Assembly: GCF_900108225.1 (NCBI RefSeq)
Contig: NZ_FNUZ01000002.1
Coordinates: 746,501 to 810,500 of the forward strand
Length of the DNA: 64,000 nt
From: Thalassococcus halodurans
GTDB lineage: Bacteria > Pseudomonadota > Alphaproteobacteria > Rhodobacterales > Rhodobacteraceae
Direction: 5' to 3'
Position numbers and translations under genes: made by a program. Of the stretch, positions 42,962 to 51,698 are shown one piece after another (within the stretch, counting starts at the first letter, position 1; the number at the start of each line of letters is the position of its first letter). The notes beneath the pieces were generated by a model, which did no database searches, had not been told where the DNA came from, and worked only from the letters and a program-made list of their open reading frames with translations.

Positions 42962-43403
42962 CCGGATGATCGTCAGGTCGCGGGCCCTGCGGCCAGTGAA
43001 ACAGACGGTCTTCCTCAGAAATGGGAACATCGTTGATCGAGGCATGGCGCACAGCCATGTAGCCGTCGCTGTCGAATTCCCAGTTCTCATTCCCATGGGC
43101 GCGAAACCACTGGCCTTGCTCATCGTGGTATTCATAGCAGAACCGGACGGCGATGCGGTTTTCACCATGCGCCCAGATTTCCTTGATCAGGCGATAGCCA
43201 CTCTCGGTCGCCCATTTGCGCGTCAGAAATTCCTGAACTTCGTCACGACCATTCAAAAATTCGGATCGGTTCCGCCAACGGGTGTCCGGCGTATAGGCCA
43301 TCGCTACCTTTTCAGGATCGCGGGTGTTCCATGCATTCTCGGCCATGCGGACTTTGGTCACCGCCTCATCGTAAGTGAAGGGCGGTACGGGTGCTCGGGT
43401 CAT
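42939..43403 (-). CDS. DUF1348 family (NTF2-like) protein
   Basis: A 154-residue soluble protein with the NTF2/SnoaL fold. Its core [23 protein letters not shown] and [25 protein letters not shown] is the complete DUF1348 pattern. NTF2-like proteins bind small ligands or act as isomerases; no reaction is known for this group. It lies 64 bases after cynS on the same strand but a hairpin separates them, so co-transcription is uncertain. Confidence 0.85.
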   Translation of the reverse strand: MTRAPVPPFTYDEAVTKVRMAENAWNTRDPEKVAMAYTPDTRWRNRSEFLNGRDEVQEFLTRKWATESGYRLIKEIWAHGENRIAVRFCYEYHDEQGQWFRAHGNENWEFDSDGYMAVRHASINDVPISEEDRLFHWPQGPRPDDHPGLTALGL

Positions 43404-43428
43404 TTGGGTCTTGCCTTACAGTCAAAGC

Positions 43429-43458
43429 GGCCGCGCAAGGGAAATGCCCAGCGCGGCC
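43429..43458 (-). terminator. hairpin after cynS
   Basis: GGCCGCGC (43429-43436) pairs with GCGCGGCC (43451-43458) between the cyanase stop and the DUF1348 start. On the minus strand only GCTTTGAC follows, so it is a weak or partial terminator. Confidence 0.4.
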
Positions 43459-43467
43459 AGAACATTT

Positions 43468-43935
43468 TTACCAGCTGTTGTAGCCAAGGTATTTGCCGGA
43501 CATCTCGATCTTGACGCGATCGCCCTTGGGGTTTTCCACCCGAGTGATCTGCATATCAAAGTCGATAGCCGACATAATGCCGTCGCCGAATTTTTCGTGA
43601 ATCAACGCTTTGATCGTAGGACCATAGACGCCGACGATTTCATAGAGACGGTAGATACAGGGATCGGTGGGCACGGTCTGCTCCCACACCTTGGTGGGGC
43701 TTTCTTCCAGAACCGATGCCGCCTCTTGCGGCAAGCCCAGCGCCGTGACCAGCGCAGCCGCCTTATCGGCAGGCATCGCGTTCATCCCCATACAGGCGGA
43801 ATGCGTCCACACAGGAGACATATCAATTTTCTCGGCGATCCCCTCCCAAGTCAGCCCTGCGGTTTTCTTGGCCGACAGGATCATCATTGTGACATCGTCT
43901 TTTGTCATAATTTCCATGGATAGATTGTCCTTCAT
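43468..43935 (-). CDS. cynS: cyanase (cyanate hydratase)
   Basis: A 155-residue enzyme that turns cyanate plus bicarbonate into two CO2 and ammonia (through carbamate). The three catalytic residues are Arg96, Glu99 (PCIYRLYEIVGVYG) and Ser122 (FGDGIMSAIDF), at the same numbers as in E. coli CynS. The N-terminal helix-turn-helix-like fold (about residues 1-80) builds the decamer. AGGAAG precedes the ATG. It is the last gene of the cynABDS operon, so cyanate imported by the ABC transporter serves as nitrogen source or is detoxified. Confidence 0.96.
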   Translation of the reverse strand: MKDNLSMEIMTKDDVTMMILSAKKTAGLTWEGIAEKIDMSPVWTHSACMGMNAMPADKAAALVTALGLPQEAASVLEESPTKVWEQTVPTDPCIYRLYEIVGVYGPTIKALIHEKFGDGIMSAIDFDMQITRVENPKGDRVKIEMSGKYLGYNSW

Positions 43936-43956
43936 CGTCTTCTTCCTTTGATCGGC

Positions 43957-44859
43957 TTAGGTATTCACGGCCCGAAGTGGGGCCGATGGCACGGGGTCCT
44001 CCTCAGACCCTGTTTTGTCGATACGGATGGTTGCGGGTGCCTTTGGCGTTTCGCCTTCGCGCTTACCTGCCAGCTCCTTGGACCGCTGCCCGAGAAACTG
44101 CACCAGATGGTTCCGGATCGCATAGTAGTTGGGGTGTTCCACAATCTCGGTTCTGGACCGTGGTCGCGGGATGGTGATTTCAACGGACTCAGCGACCTGC
44201 GCATAGGGGCCGTTGGTCATCAGCAAGATACGGTCTGCCAGCAGAATGGCTTCGTCGATATCGTGGGTGATCATGAACACGGTCTGTTCCGTGCCCCCCC
44301 AGATTTTCAGAAGCTCGTCCTGAATGGTTCCCCGTGTCAGCGCATCAAGCGCGCCAAAGGGTTCATCCAGCAACAAAAGTTTTGGTTCATTCGCAAAGGC
44401 ACGGGCAATAGACACCCTCTGGCGCATCCCCCCTGACAGCTGGCTGGGTTTGCGATGGATCACATCCCCTTCCAGCCCCACCATGGCGAGGAACTTCTTC
44501 GAATGTTCAAGAACCTTCTGCTTGCTCCAGTCCTTGTAACGGGCCGCTACCCCAAAGCTGACGTTCTTCAGGCTCGATAGCCAAGGCAGTAGCGAATAGT
44601 TCTGAAACACCACACCGCGATCAAGGCTGGGACCCGACACTTCGAACCCGTCCATCTTGACCACACCCGAGGTGGGCTCTGCCAATCCGGCCAGAATGTT
44701 CATGATGGTCGACTTACCACAGCCAGAGTGGCCAAGGATCACAACGAACTCACCCTTTTCGATGCCGAAGTTGGCGTTTTCGAAAACTGTCAGGTCACCC
44801 CCCTGCCCGTCAGGATAAATCTGGGTCAGGTTTTCGATGGATAGAAATGGTTTGGACAT
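43957..44859 (-). CDS. cynD: cyanate ABC transporter ATP-binding protein
   Basis: A 300-residue ATPase of the nitrate/sulfonate/cyanate importer class. Walker A GHSGCGKST (about residues 43-51), signature LSGGMRQRV and Walker B LLLLDEPFGALD are present; the C-terminus adds a basic/Ala-rich stretch. The start MSKPFLSIEN at 44859 has AAGGGG upstream. It begins 10 bases after cynB and stops 21 bases before cynS, within one operon. Confidence 0.9.
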   Translation of the reverse strand: MSKPFLSIENLTQIYPDGQGGDLTVFENANFGIEKGEFVVILGHSGCGKSTIMNILAGLAEPTSGVVKMDGFEVSGPSLDRGVVFQNYSLLPWLSSLKNVSFGVAARYKDWSKQKVLEHSKKFLAMVGLEGDVIHRKPSQLSGGMRQRVSIARAFANEPKLLLLDEPFGALDALTRGTIQDELLKIWGGTEQTVFMITHDIDEAILLADRILLMTNGPYAQVAESVEITIPRPRSRTEIVEHPNYYAIRNHLVQFLGQRSKELAGKREGETPKAPATIRIDKTGSEEDPVPSAPLRAVNT

Positions 44860-44869
44860 TGTGATCCCC

Positions 44870-45706
44870 TTATTCCACGTAGGCCACAGCGCGCTGAAGG
44901 GCGCCAAAGGCAAGGTCCAGGATCATGCCAACCACACCGATCATCAGGATCGAGAAGATCACAGAAGTCAGATCAAGGTTGTTCCATTCATTCCAGACGT
45001 AATAGCCGATGCCCGTACCACCGACCAACATCTCGGCCGCGACGATCACCAACCACGCGATCCCGATCGAGATACGCATACCCGTCACAATGGTCGGCGC
45101 AGCGGCTGGCAGGATCACGGTGAAGGCGGTCTTCAGGTATCCCAGCTCATGGGTACGGGCGACGTTCACCCAGTCTTGGCGCACGTTGGCGACACCAAAG
45201 GCAGTATTCAGCAACATGGGCCAGATCGAACAGATGAAGATCACGAAGATCGCGCTGGCCTCAGAGTCCTGAATGATAAACAGCGCAAGCGGCATCCATG
45301 CCAACGGTGATATCGGGCGCAGCACCTGAATGAACGGGTTGAACGCCTTATAGGCCACTTGGCTCATTCCGATCAGGAAGCCCAAGGGAATAGCGATCAG
45401 CGCGGCCATGATGTAGCCGGTCAGAACCCGATAGATCGAATAGCCGATCTGGATACCGATACCCTTGTCATTGGGGCCTGCGTCATAAAACGGGTTGCTT
45501 AGTTGCTCCCACGCCTTGGCGATCACCTGACTGGGTGGCGGCACACCGGCCTTGGGCGCTCCGCCGCCAGTCAGACGTTCGTATTCGGTCAGTTCGGCGG
45601 CGGCCTTTTGTGCGGGGATGGCGGCCTCCCAGATCAGGAGGCCAACCACCAGCATCACCACCGACAAAACCGCTGCCCGTTGATTGACAGAGAGATTGTC
45701 GAACAT
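44870..45706 (-). CDS. cynB: cyanate ABC transporter permease
   Basis: A 278-residue inner-membrane permease of the NrtB/SsuC/CynB type with about six helices. The conserved ATPase-contact EAA loop is seen as ELGYLKTAFTVILPAAAPTIVTG (about residues 188-210). It begins 3 bases after the binding-protein gene and is followed by cynD at 10 bases. Confidence 0.9.
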   Translation of the reverse strand: MFDNLSVNQRAAVLSVVMLVVGLLIWEAAIPAQKAAAELTEYERLTGGGAPKAGVPPPSQVIAKAWEQLSNPFYDAGPNDKGIGIQIGYSIYRVLTGYIMAALIAIPLGFLIGMSQVAYKAFNPFIQVLRPISPLAWMPLALFIIQDSEASAIFVIFICSIWPMLLNTAFGVANVRQDWVNVARTHELGYLKTAFTVILPAAAPTIVTGMRISIGIAWLVIVAAEMLVGGTGIGYYVWNEWNNLDLTSVIFSILMIGVVGMILDLAFGALQRAVAYVE

Positions 45707-45709
45707 GGT

Positions 45710-47086
45710 TTAGCCCTTCCCGATGGCAAAGCTGGAAACGTAGCCAGCCGGATCAGCAGGATCGAAGGTTTTGCCCATGATGGTGTGAGATTTGTAGGTA
45801 ACGTCCGGTGCTTCATAGCCCAGATCGTTCATCACCTTCTTACAGTCAGCCGCCAGATAGACCTGTTCAGCCACTGCTTTGTAATCCACATCCCCTTCGA
45901 TATAGCCCCAACGCTTCATCTGGGTCAGGATCCACACACCCATCGAATGCCACGGGAACGGATCGAAATCGATGCGGTCGGGCACCTTCTGCACTTCGCC
46001 CAGTCCATCGGCATACGTCCCTGTCAGAACCTGTTCGATCACGGGCACCGGCTGGTTCAGATAGTTGGTCGGGGCAATCGCCTCGGAAATCTCTTTCCGG
46101 TTAGCGGGATTTGACGCGTACTGGGTTGCGTCAATGATCGACTTTAGAAGCGCGCCGTATGTGTTCGGCAGTTCCGTTGCAAAGGACATCGGTGCGGCAA
46201 AGGCACAGCACGGGTGACCTTCCCAGATGTCTTTGGTCAGCGTGTGGATAAAGCCGATGCCTTCCCAAACAGCGCGCTGGTTGAACGGATCCGGCGACAG
46301 ATAGCCATCAAGGTTACCCGCGCGCAGGTTTGCTACCATCTCGGGCGGCGGAACAACGCGGATCTGGATATCGACATCGGGGTCCAGTCCGAATTCAGCC
46401 ACGTAGTAACGCAGCAGGAAGTTGTGCATCGAATATTCGAACGGCACACCAAAGGTGAAGCCCTTCCACTGTGTCGGGTCACGCTTGTCCAGATGTTCGT
46501 TGGACAGAACAATCGCCTGACCGTTGATGTTTTCGACCGCGGGCATGATGTACGGTTCGGCCACAGACCCCGCACCCAGCGTCATCGCAAGCGGCATCGG
46601 CGTCAGCATGTGGCTGGCGTCGTACTCACCCGACAGCGATTTATCACGCGCCACCGCCCAACCGGCTGTTTTGATAACCTGCGCGTTCAGACCGTAGCGT
46701 TCGTAAAAGCCCATTGGCTGCGCCATGATGATCGGCGTCGCACAGGTGATCGGAACAAAGCCGATGTTCAGGTCGGTTTTCTCGGGCGGGCCGAGTTCAT
46801 CAAGGATGGCGGCCTTCGCCTCTTCCAGCGGAAAGACCGAGGCCAGCGCAGCCGCCATCGTGGTTCCGCCGAACATCCCCATGAAAGACCGGCGCGACAG
46901 ATCGTTGTGACCGAACACGGAACGGACAACAGCGCTTTCTACCGCGCGCTCCAGCATTTGGTCCGAAGACATCGCATCAGGTTCGGGCGTCTTGATGCTG
47001 GTTGAACAATGATCGCATCCACAGTCCGCGCCGTGCCGCAGATCAGATTTGTCCGAGAACGGATTTCCTAAGCTCTTCGTCGTCAT
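45710..47086 (-). CDS. cynA: cyanate ABC transporter binding protein with cysteine-rich leader
   Basis: A 458-residue binding protein of the NrtA/CmpA/CynA class. The core begins after a late Tat-type signal, SRRSFMGMFGGTTMAAALAS (about residues 64-83). Before it is an unusual 60-residue cytoplasmic leader with clustered cysteines, CGCDHC (C22, C24, C27), that might bind metal or a Fe-S cluster before export. The core shows GFVPITCATPIIMAQPMGFYE and later ligand segments. The start at 47086 follows GGGGAAG. The transporter is called cyanate-specific because cynS is in the same operon; nitrate or bicarbonate binding by this family is the alternative. Confidence 0.87.
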   Translation of the reverse strand: MTTKSLGNPFSDKSDLRHGADCGCDHCSTSIKTPEPDAMSSDQMLERAVESAVVRSVFGHNDLSRRSFMGMFGGTTMAAALASVFPLEEAKAAILDELGPPEKTDLNIGFVPITCATPIIMAQPMGFYERYGLNAQVIKTAGWAVARDKSLSGEYDASHMLTPMPLAMTLGAGSVAEPYIMPAVENINGQAIVLSNEHLDKRDPTQWKGFTFGVPFEYSMHNFLLRYYVAEFGLDPDVDIQIRVVPPPEMVANLRAGNLDGYLSPDPFNQRAVWEGIGFIHTLTKDIWEGHPCCAFAAPMSFATELPNTYGALLKSIIDATQYASNPANRKEISEAIAPTNYLNQPVPVIEQVLTGTYADGLGEVQKVPDRIDFDPFPWHSMGVWILTQMKRWGYIEGDVDYKAVAEQVYLAADCKKVMNDLGYEAPDVTYKSHTIMGKTFDPADPAGYVSSFAIGKG

Positions 47087-47220
47087 AACTTCCCCTTTGC
47101 TGTTGATTGCAGCCATCATGGAAGCTGCTCAGAGGAAGAAAAATGGAGCTGCACAAAATTTAACCAAGTGCATTTATACAAATATTTTCAGCCACTTAAC
47201 CCAAATTCATCGCCTCGAAT

Positions 47221-47240
47221 AATTACGATATTTAGTAATT
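47221..47240. promoter_or_regulatory. inverted repeat in the cynA/regulator divergent region
   Basis: AATTAC-GATATTTA-GTAATT is a perfect 6-bp inverted repeat with an 8-base spacer in an AT-rich gap of 200 bases, 50 bases before the regulator start. It is a candidate operator for the regulator that faces cynA. A near copy, ATTTACGAAAT, follows. Confidence 0.4.
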
Positions 47241-47289
47241 TACGAAATCTCGTATTGATGCGTGTACTGCAGCGCAGAACTATGACGTC

Positions 47290-49143
47290 ATGCTTGATGC
47301 TTTAACTAATCCCGATTCTGTGCTGCAGGCTTTGCCCGAGGCCGCAGTTCTGCTTGATCCCCATCAGGATCGCATCGTTGCCGCCAACAAACGCGCCATC
47401 GCGCTGCTTGAGATTTCGGACAGCAAGGGCCTTTCATTTTCGTCGCTTATTGGGGGCGATCTTCCGAACTTTCTGGTTTTCGTCGATGAAATCGCACACC
47501 GCAAGGAAGCGTGGACCAGAAGCGTTCGCATTACGTCCTTCTCCGGTAAGGCTTTGCGCTGTGAGATGCGCGGAACCCTATCGTCTGATGGAAAGACGCT
47601 TTTGCTGACCCTGATCGATCTGGATGAACTGGATCGGCACGAACAGGTTACCGAAACTGCGAAACTTCAACGGGCCGGTTTATCCGCCTGGAAACGCGCC
47701 GAGGGATTTTTCACCGAACTTGAACGTCAGAACCAGTTGATCCTGAACGCGGCGGGCGAAGGGATTTACGGGGTCAACGCCGAAGGTAAATGTACCTTTG
47801 TGAACCGTGCAGCCCAAGAAATGCTGGGCTGGACAACCGAGGATCTGTACGGGCGCGAAATTCATTCGGTGATGCACCACCACCATTTGAACGGTGACGT
47901 CTATCACGCCCACGACTGCCCGATCTACCGGTCCTTCAGGTTCGAACAGGTCAACAGGATCGAGGATGAAGTATTCTGGCGCAAGGATGGCCGCCCCATT
48001 CGCGTGGAATACGTTTCCACTCCGATTTATGACCAACAGGTGCTTGCAGGTGCGGTGGTCATCTTCCGCGACATCACCGAGCGGAAGGAAAACGAACAGA
48101 AACTGCGCGACGCGCTGGACCAGATCGCGGAACTGCGAGACAGGCTGGAACAGGAAAACGCCTACCTTCAAGAAGCAATCATTTCCGAACGCGCCCACCA
48201 CGATATCATTGGCACCTCGCCTGCGGTTCAGCAACTGCTGGCGAAGATAGAACTGGTGTCCAAAACCAACGCCAACGTGATGATCACCGGAGAGGCAGGA
48301 ACGGGAAAGGCGCTTGTCGCCTCTGCCCTGCACAAAGACAGCGAACGGCGCAGACGCCCCTTGATCCACTTTAAATGCGGTTCTGTTGCCGCAGATGCCA
48401 CTGATGCGGAATTGTTCGGACAGATGCGCGGCGCGTTTCCCGGGGCTTTGCGCGACAAACCCGGCAAGTTGGAACTGGCGCACGGCGGGACGCTTTTTCT
48501 GGATGACATCACCGAACTGCCATTGGACACCCAAGGGCAGCTTCTGGACGCCCTGCAACGCGGTAAAGTCCGGCGTCTTGGCGCGCTAGAGCCGCGTGAC
48601 ATCGACATCCGCCTGATATCGGCGTCTTCCGCCGATCTGGAACGCGAAGTGGCCGCTGGTCGTTTTCGCGAGGACCTGTATTTCCACCTGAACGTCTTCC
48701 CGATCCACTGCACGCCGCTGCGTGACAGACCCGACGACATTCCCGCACTTGCCAACCACTTGCTGGACATCGCGTGCAAACGGCTGTCGCGTCGCAAACC
48801 GCGTGTTACCGAGGCCGTCATGAGCAGATTGATGTCGTATCAATGGCCCGGAAACGTGCGCGAATTGCGCAACGTGATCGAGCGTGCGGCAATCGTTTCG
48901 ACCGGTGATAAATTGATCTTGGAACTGTCCAGTGGTGCCACTCTGGGCAGCAAATCGGTGGGACAAATCCTGACCGACGCCGAAATGCAGGGCGCGATGC
49001 GCAGCAATATTGTCGCAGCCTTGCGCGCAACAAAGGGCAAAGTATCCGGCCGGAATGGCGCTGCTGAACTGTTAGCTTTGCAGCCTACCACATTGTATTC
49101 ACGAATAAAAAAGCTAAACATTACCCCGTCCGATTGGACCTAG
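47290..49143 (+). CDS. NtrC-like PAS/AAA+ transcriptional regulator lacking the GAFTGA loop
   Basis: A 617-residue regulator with two PAS-like sensor regions (about residues 10-110 and 145-265, the second with MHHHHLNGDVYHAHDCPI, a possible metal or heme pocket), a coiled coil (about 265-300), an AAA+ domain (about 305-540) and a FIS-type helix-turn-helix at the end. The AAA+ part keeps Walker A GEAGTGK (334-340) and Walker B LFLDDI (402-407), but the sigma-54 contact loop GAFTGA reads GAFPGA (381-386), and E of the DE pair reads D. It probably cannot remodel sigma-54 RNA polymerase and may act through another sigma factor, as HupR/NtrC do in Rhodobacter. Divergent from cynABDS and directly upstream of cydAB. 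Confidence 0.85.
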   Translation: MLDALTNPDSVLQALPEAAVLLDPHQDRIVAANKRAIALLEISDSKGLSFSSLIGGDLPNFLVFVDEIAHRKEAWTRSVRITSFSGKALRCEMRGTLSSDGKTLLLTLIDLDELDRHEQVTETAKLQRAGLSAWKRAEGFFTELERQNQLILNAAGEGIYGVNAEGKCTFVNRAAQEMLGWTTEDLYGREIHSVMHHHHLNGDVYHAHDCPIYRSFRFEQVNRIEDEVFWRKDGRPIRVEYVSTPIYDQQVLAGAVVIFRDITERKENEQKLRDALDQIAELRDRLEQENAYLQEAIISERAHHDIIGTSPAVQQLLAKIELVSKTNANVMITGEAGTGKALVASALHKDSERRRRPLIHFKCGSVAADATDAELFGQMRGAFPGALRDKPGKLELAHGGTLFLDDITELPLDTQGQLLDALQRGKVRRLGALEPRDIDIRLISASSADLEREVAAGRFREDLYFHLNVFPIHCTPLRDRPDDIPALANHLLDIACKRLSRRKPRVTEAVMSRLMSYQWPGNVRELRNVIERAAIVSTGDKLILELSSGATLGSKSVGQILTDAEMQGAMRSNIVAALRATKGKVSGRNGAAELLALQPTTLYSRIKKLNITPSDWT

Positions 49144-49173
49144 GAGAAACCCGCTCTAGCTGATTACGCGAAA

Positions 49174-49208
49174 TGTCGCAGCACCCCGTCGCGGCGCAAT
49201 TGTCGCAG
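49174..49208. promoter_or_regulatory. direct repeat TGTCGCAG before cydA
   Basis: TGTCGCAG occurs at 49174-49181 and 49201-49208, 27 bases apart (about 2.5 turns), in the 126-base gap before cydA. It might be a regulator site; GTCGC elements resemble parts of RegA/PrrA sites but the match is loose. Confidence 0.3.
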
Positions 49209-49269
49209 AGACGTTCAAATATCCCCAAGACTATCTAGCTCACCAACCAAACAGGATTGGAGCAGTTTT

Positions 49270-50673
49270 ATGCTTGAAGGATTGACCGCAGAAACATTGG
49301 CACGGGCGCAGTTTGCGTTCACCGTGTCGTTTCACATCATCTTTCCGGCCTTCTCGATTGGCCTTGCCAGCTATCTGGCGGTTTTGAACGGTTTGTGGCT
49401 CAGGACACGCGACACGACCTATCTTAACCTGTTCAACTACTGGAAAAAAATCTTTGCCGTCGCGTTTGGCATGGGCGTCGTTTCGGGCATCGTGATGTCC
49501 TACCAGTTTGGCACGAACTGGTCGGTCTTCTCGGATAAAACCGGCCCCGTTCTAGGACCGCTTATGGCCTATGAGGTGCTGTCGGCGTTCTTCCTTGAGG
49601 CAGGCTTTCTGGGCATCATGCTGTTTGGCCGAGAAAAGGTTGGCGAAAAGCTTCATATGTTTGCCACCGCGATGGTTGCCTTCGGCACGCTGATGTCGGC
49701 CACTTGGATTCTGAGTGTGAACAGCTGGATGCAAACCCCTGTGGGATATAGCATTTCTGAAAACGGCCAGTTCTATCCCGAAGACTGGTTCCAGATTATC
49801 TTCAACCCGTCCTTTCCCTATCGCCTTGTCCACATGGTGCTGGCTGCCTACCTGACGACGGCCTTTGTTGTCGGCGCGACTGGCGCGCTTCACCTGCTGC
49901 GTGACCGCACCAAGCCTGAATCGCGTCGTATGTTTTCTATGGCGATGTGGATGGCTGTGATTGTCACGCCGATCCAGATTTTCGCAGGTGACATGCACGG
50001 TCTGAACACGCTGGAACATCAGCCCGTAAAGGTCATGGCGATGGAAGGTCACTATGACAGCCACCCCGACGGCGCGCCGCTGATCCTGTTCGGCATCCCG
50101 AACGAGGAAGAAAAGCGCATCGATTATGCCATCGAAATCCCGAAGGCGAGCTCGCTGATCCTGAAGCACGACCTGAACGCACCTTTGGACGGTTTGGACA
50201 CCATTCCCGATGATGAAGAGCCACCTGTGGCCATCGTGTTCTATTCGTTCCGTGTGATGGTCGGCTTGGGCTTTGCCATGCTTCTGATCGGTGGCTGGAG
50301 CCTTCTGGCCCGCATCAAGGGCAAGCTTTATGACGCGCCGCTGCTGCACCGTGCTGTACTGGTCATGGGACCGTCGGGCTTTATCGCCGTTCTTGCAGGC
50401 TGGATCACAACCGAGGTCGGTCGCCAGCCATATACCGTCTATGGCCTGCTGCGCACTTCGGACAGTCTGGCGCCGATTGATGCGCCTGCTGTGGCGACGT
50501 CGCTTCTGGCATTCATCGTGGTTTACTTCTTCGTCTTTGGCGCGGGCACCTACTACCTGCTGCGCCTCATGAACGCCTTTGTCCCACAAAAGGACGCTGA
50601 CTTTACCGATGGCCCCACGCGTGCCGCGGGCATCACGCCTTCGACGCAACTGGCCACTAACCCCGCCGAATAA
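49270..50673 (+). CDS. cydA: cytochrome bd-type ubiquinol oxidase subunit I (CIO-like)
   Basis: A 467-residue inner-membrane subunit that carries hemes b558, b595 and d and oxidises ubiquinol with O2 without pumping protons. A heme-ligand His22 (TVSFHIIFPAF), the His in YRLVHMVLAAY and GRQPYTVYGLLRTSDS are visible. At 467 residues it has the short Q-loop of the cyanide-insensitive (CioA) branch, not the long one of E. coli CydA (522). Nine or so helices. cydB follows at 12 bases. Cyanate and thiocyanate breakdown can involve cyanide, which fits a cyanide-tolerant oxidase next door; that is inference. Confidence 0.93.
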   Translation: MLEGLTAETLARAQFAFTVSFHIIFPAFSIGLASYLAVLNGLWLRTRDTTYLNLFNYWKKIFAVAFGMGVVSGIVMSYQFGTNWSVFSDKTGPVLGPLMAYEVLSAFFLEAGFLGIMLFGREKVGEKLHMFATAMVAFGTLMSATWILSVNSWMQTPVGYSISENGQFYPEDWFQIIFNPSFPYRLVHMVLAAYLTTAFVVGATGALHLLRDRTKPESRRMFSMAMWMAVIVTPIQIFAGDMHGLNTLEHQPVKVMAMEGHYDSHPDGAPLILFGIPNEEEKRIDYAIEIPKASSLILKHDLNAPLDGLDTIPDDEEPPVAIVFYSFRVMVGLGFAMLLIGGWSLLARIKGKLYDAPLLHRAVLVMGPSGFIAVLAGWITTEVGRQPYTVYGLLRTSDSLAPIDAPAVATSLLAFIVVYFFVFGAGTYYLLRLMNAFVPQKDADFTDGPTRAAGITPSTQLATNPAE

Positions 50674-50685
50674 GGAGCCGCTGTT

Positions 50686-51690
50686 ATGATTTTTGATCTT
50701 GCCAATATCTGGGCGGCCCTGATTGCCTTTGCCGTTCTGACTTACGTTGTTCTGGACGGCTTCGACCTCGGGATCGGCATTCTGTTTCCCTTCGCCAAAA
50801 GCGAACACGAACGGGATGTGATGATGAACACAGTCGCCCCTGTCTGGGACGGCAACGAAACGTGGTTGGTGCTGGGTGGCGGCGGTTTGTTTGCCGTGTT
50901 CCCGCTGGCCTATGCAGTCGTGATGCCCGCGCTTTATATGCCGATCATCATTATGCTTCTGGCACTGGTATTCCGCGGCGTGGCATTTGAATACCGTTGG
51001 AAAACAAAACGCTGGAAACACGTCTGGTCCATCGCCTTCTTTGCCGGCTCGCTGGTCGCGACCTTTACGCAAGGCATCGCTCTGGGCGCGCTGGTACAAG
51101 GTATCGAGGTCGAGAACCGCGCATATGCAGGCGGTTGGTTTGACTGGCTGACACCGTTTTCGATCCTGACAGGCGTCGCGCTTGTGGTGGGTTACACGCT
51201 GTTGGGCGCAACATGGCTGCACATGAAAACCAGAGGTGAACTGCAATCCCGCCACACGGCCATGTCTTGGCCCTTGGCAATCGGAACGCTGGCGCTTATC
51301 GGCGTCGTCTCGATCATGACCCCGTTCCAAGATGCGGTTTACTTCGAACGCTGGTTCACACTGCCGACGGCGGCGTGGTCGTCACTGGTGCCTTTCGTTC
51401 TGTTCATGCTGTCTTGGATCATGTTCTGGGGCCTGAAGAAGAATAACGATGTGCAGCCCTTCCTGGCTGCCAACGGTATCTTTGTCGCCTGCTTTGTCGG
51501 TATCGGCATCAGCTTTTATCCCAACATCGTGCCTCCGTCGCTTAGCATCCAAGAGGCCGCTGCACCCGACAAAAGCCTGATGTTCGCGCTTGTGGGCGCA
51601 GCGATCCTGATCCCCATCATCCTGATCTACACCGCCTATTCCTATTGGGTGTTCCGCGGCAAGATTGATGAAACAGCAGGATACCACTGA
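50686..51690 (+). CDS. cydB: cytochrome bd-type ubiquinol oxidase subunit II (CIO-like)
   Basis: A 334-residue membrane subunit with about eight helices that binds and steadies CydA. The family start FDLANIWAALIAFAVLTYVVLDGFDLGIG and WDGNETWLVLGGGGLFAVFPLAY are present. AAGGAG lies before the ATG. It is followed 8 bases later by a 36-codon DUF2474 gene, which is typical of CIO operons. Confidence 0.94.
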   Translation: MIFDLANIWAALIAFAVLTYVVLDGFDLGIGILFPFAKSEHERDVMMNTVAPVWDGNETWLVLGGGGLFAVFPLAYAVVMPALYMPIIIMLLALVFRGVAFEYRWKTKRWKHVWSIAFFAGSLVATFTQGIALGALVQGIEVENRAYAGGWFDWLTPFSILTGVALVVGYTLLGATWLHMKTRGELQSRHTAMSWPLAIGTLALIGVVSIMTPFQDAVYFERWFTLPTAAWSSLVPFVLFMLSWIMFWGLKKNNDVQPFLAANGIFVACFVGIGISFYPNIVPPSLSIQEAAAPDKSLMFALVGAAILIPIILIYTAYSYWVFRGKIDETAGYH

Positions 51691-51698
51691 GGTCCCCC

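Noticed and set aside
47087-47289. sigma-54 promoter (-24 GG/-12 GC) for cynA
   Set aside because: No TGGCAC-N5-TTGC-like pair found on either strand; the adjoining regulator also lacks GAFTGA.
49552-51330. 592-codon minus-strand ORF
   Set aside because: Mirror frame of cydA/cydB; highly charged, no domain.
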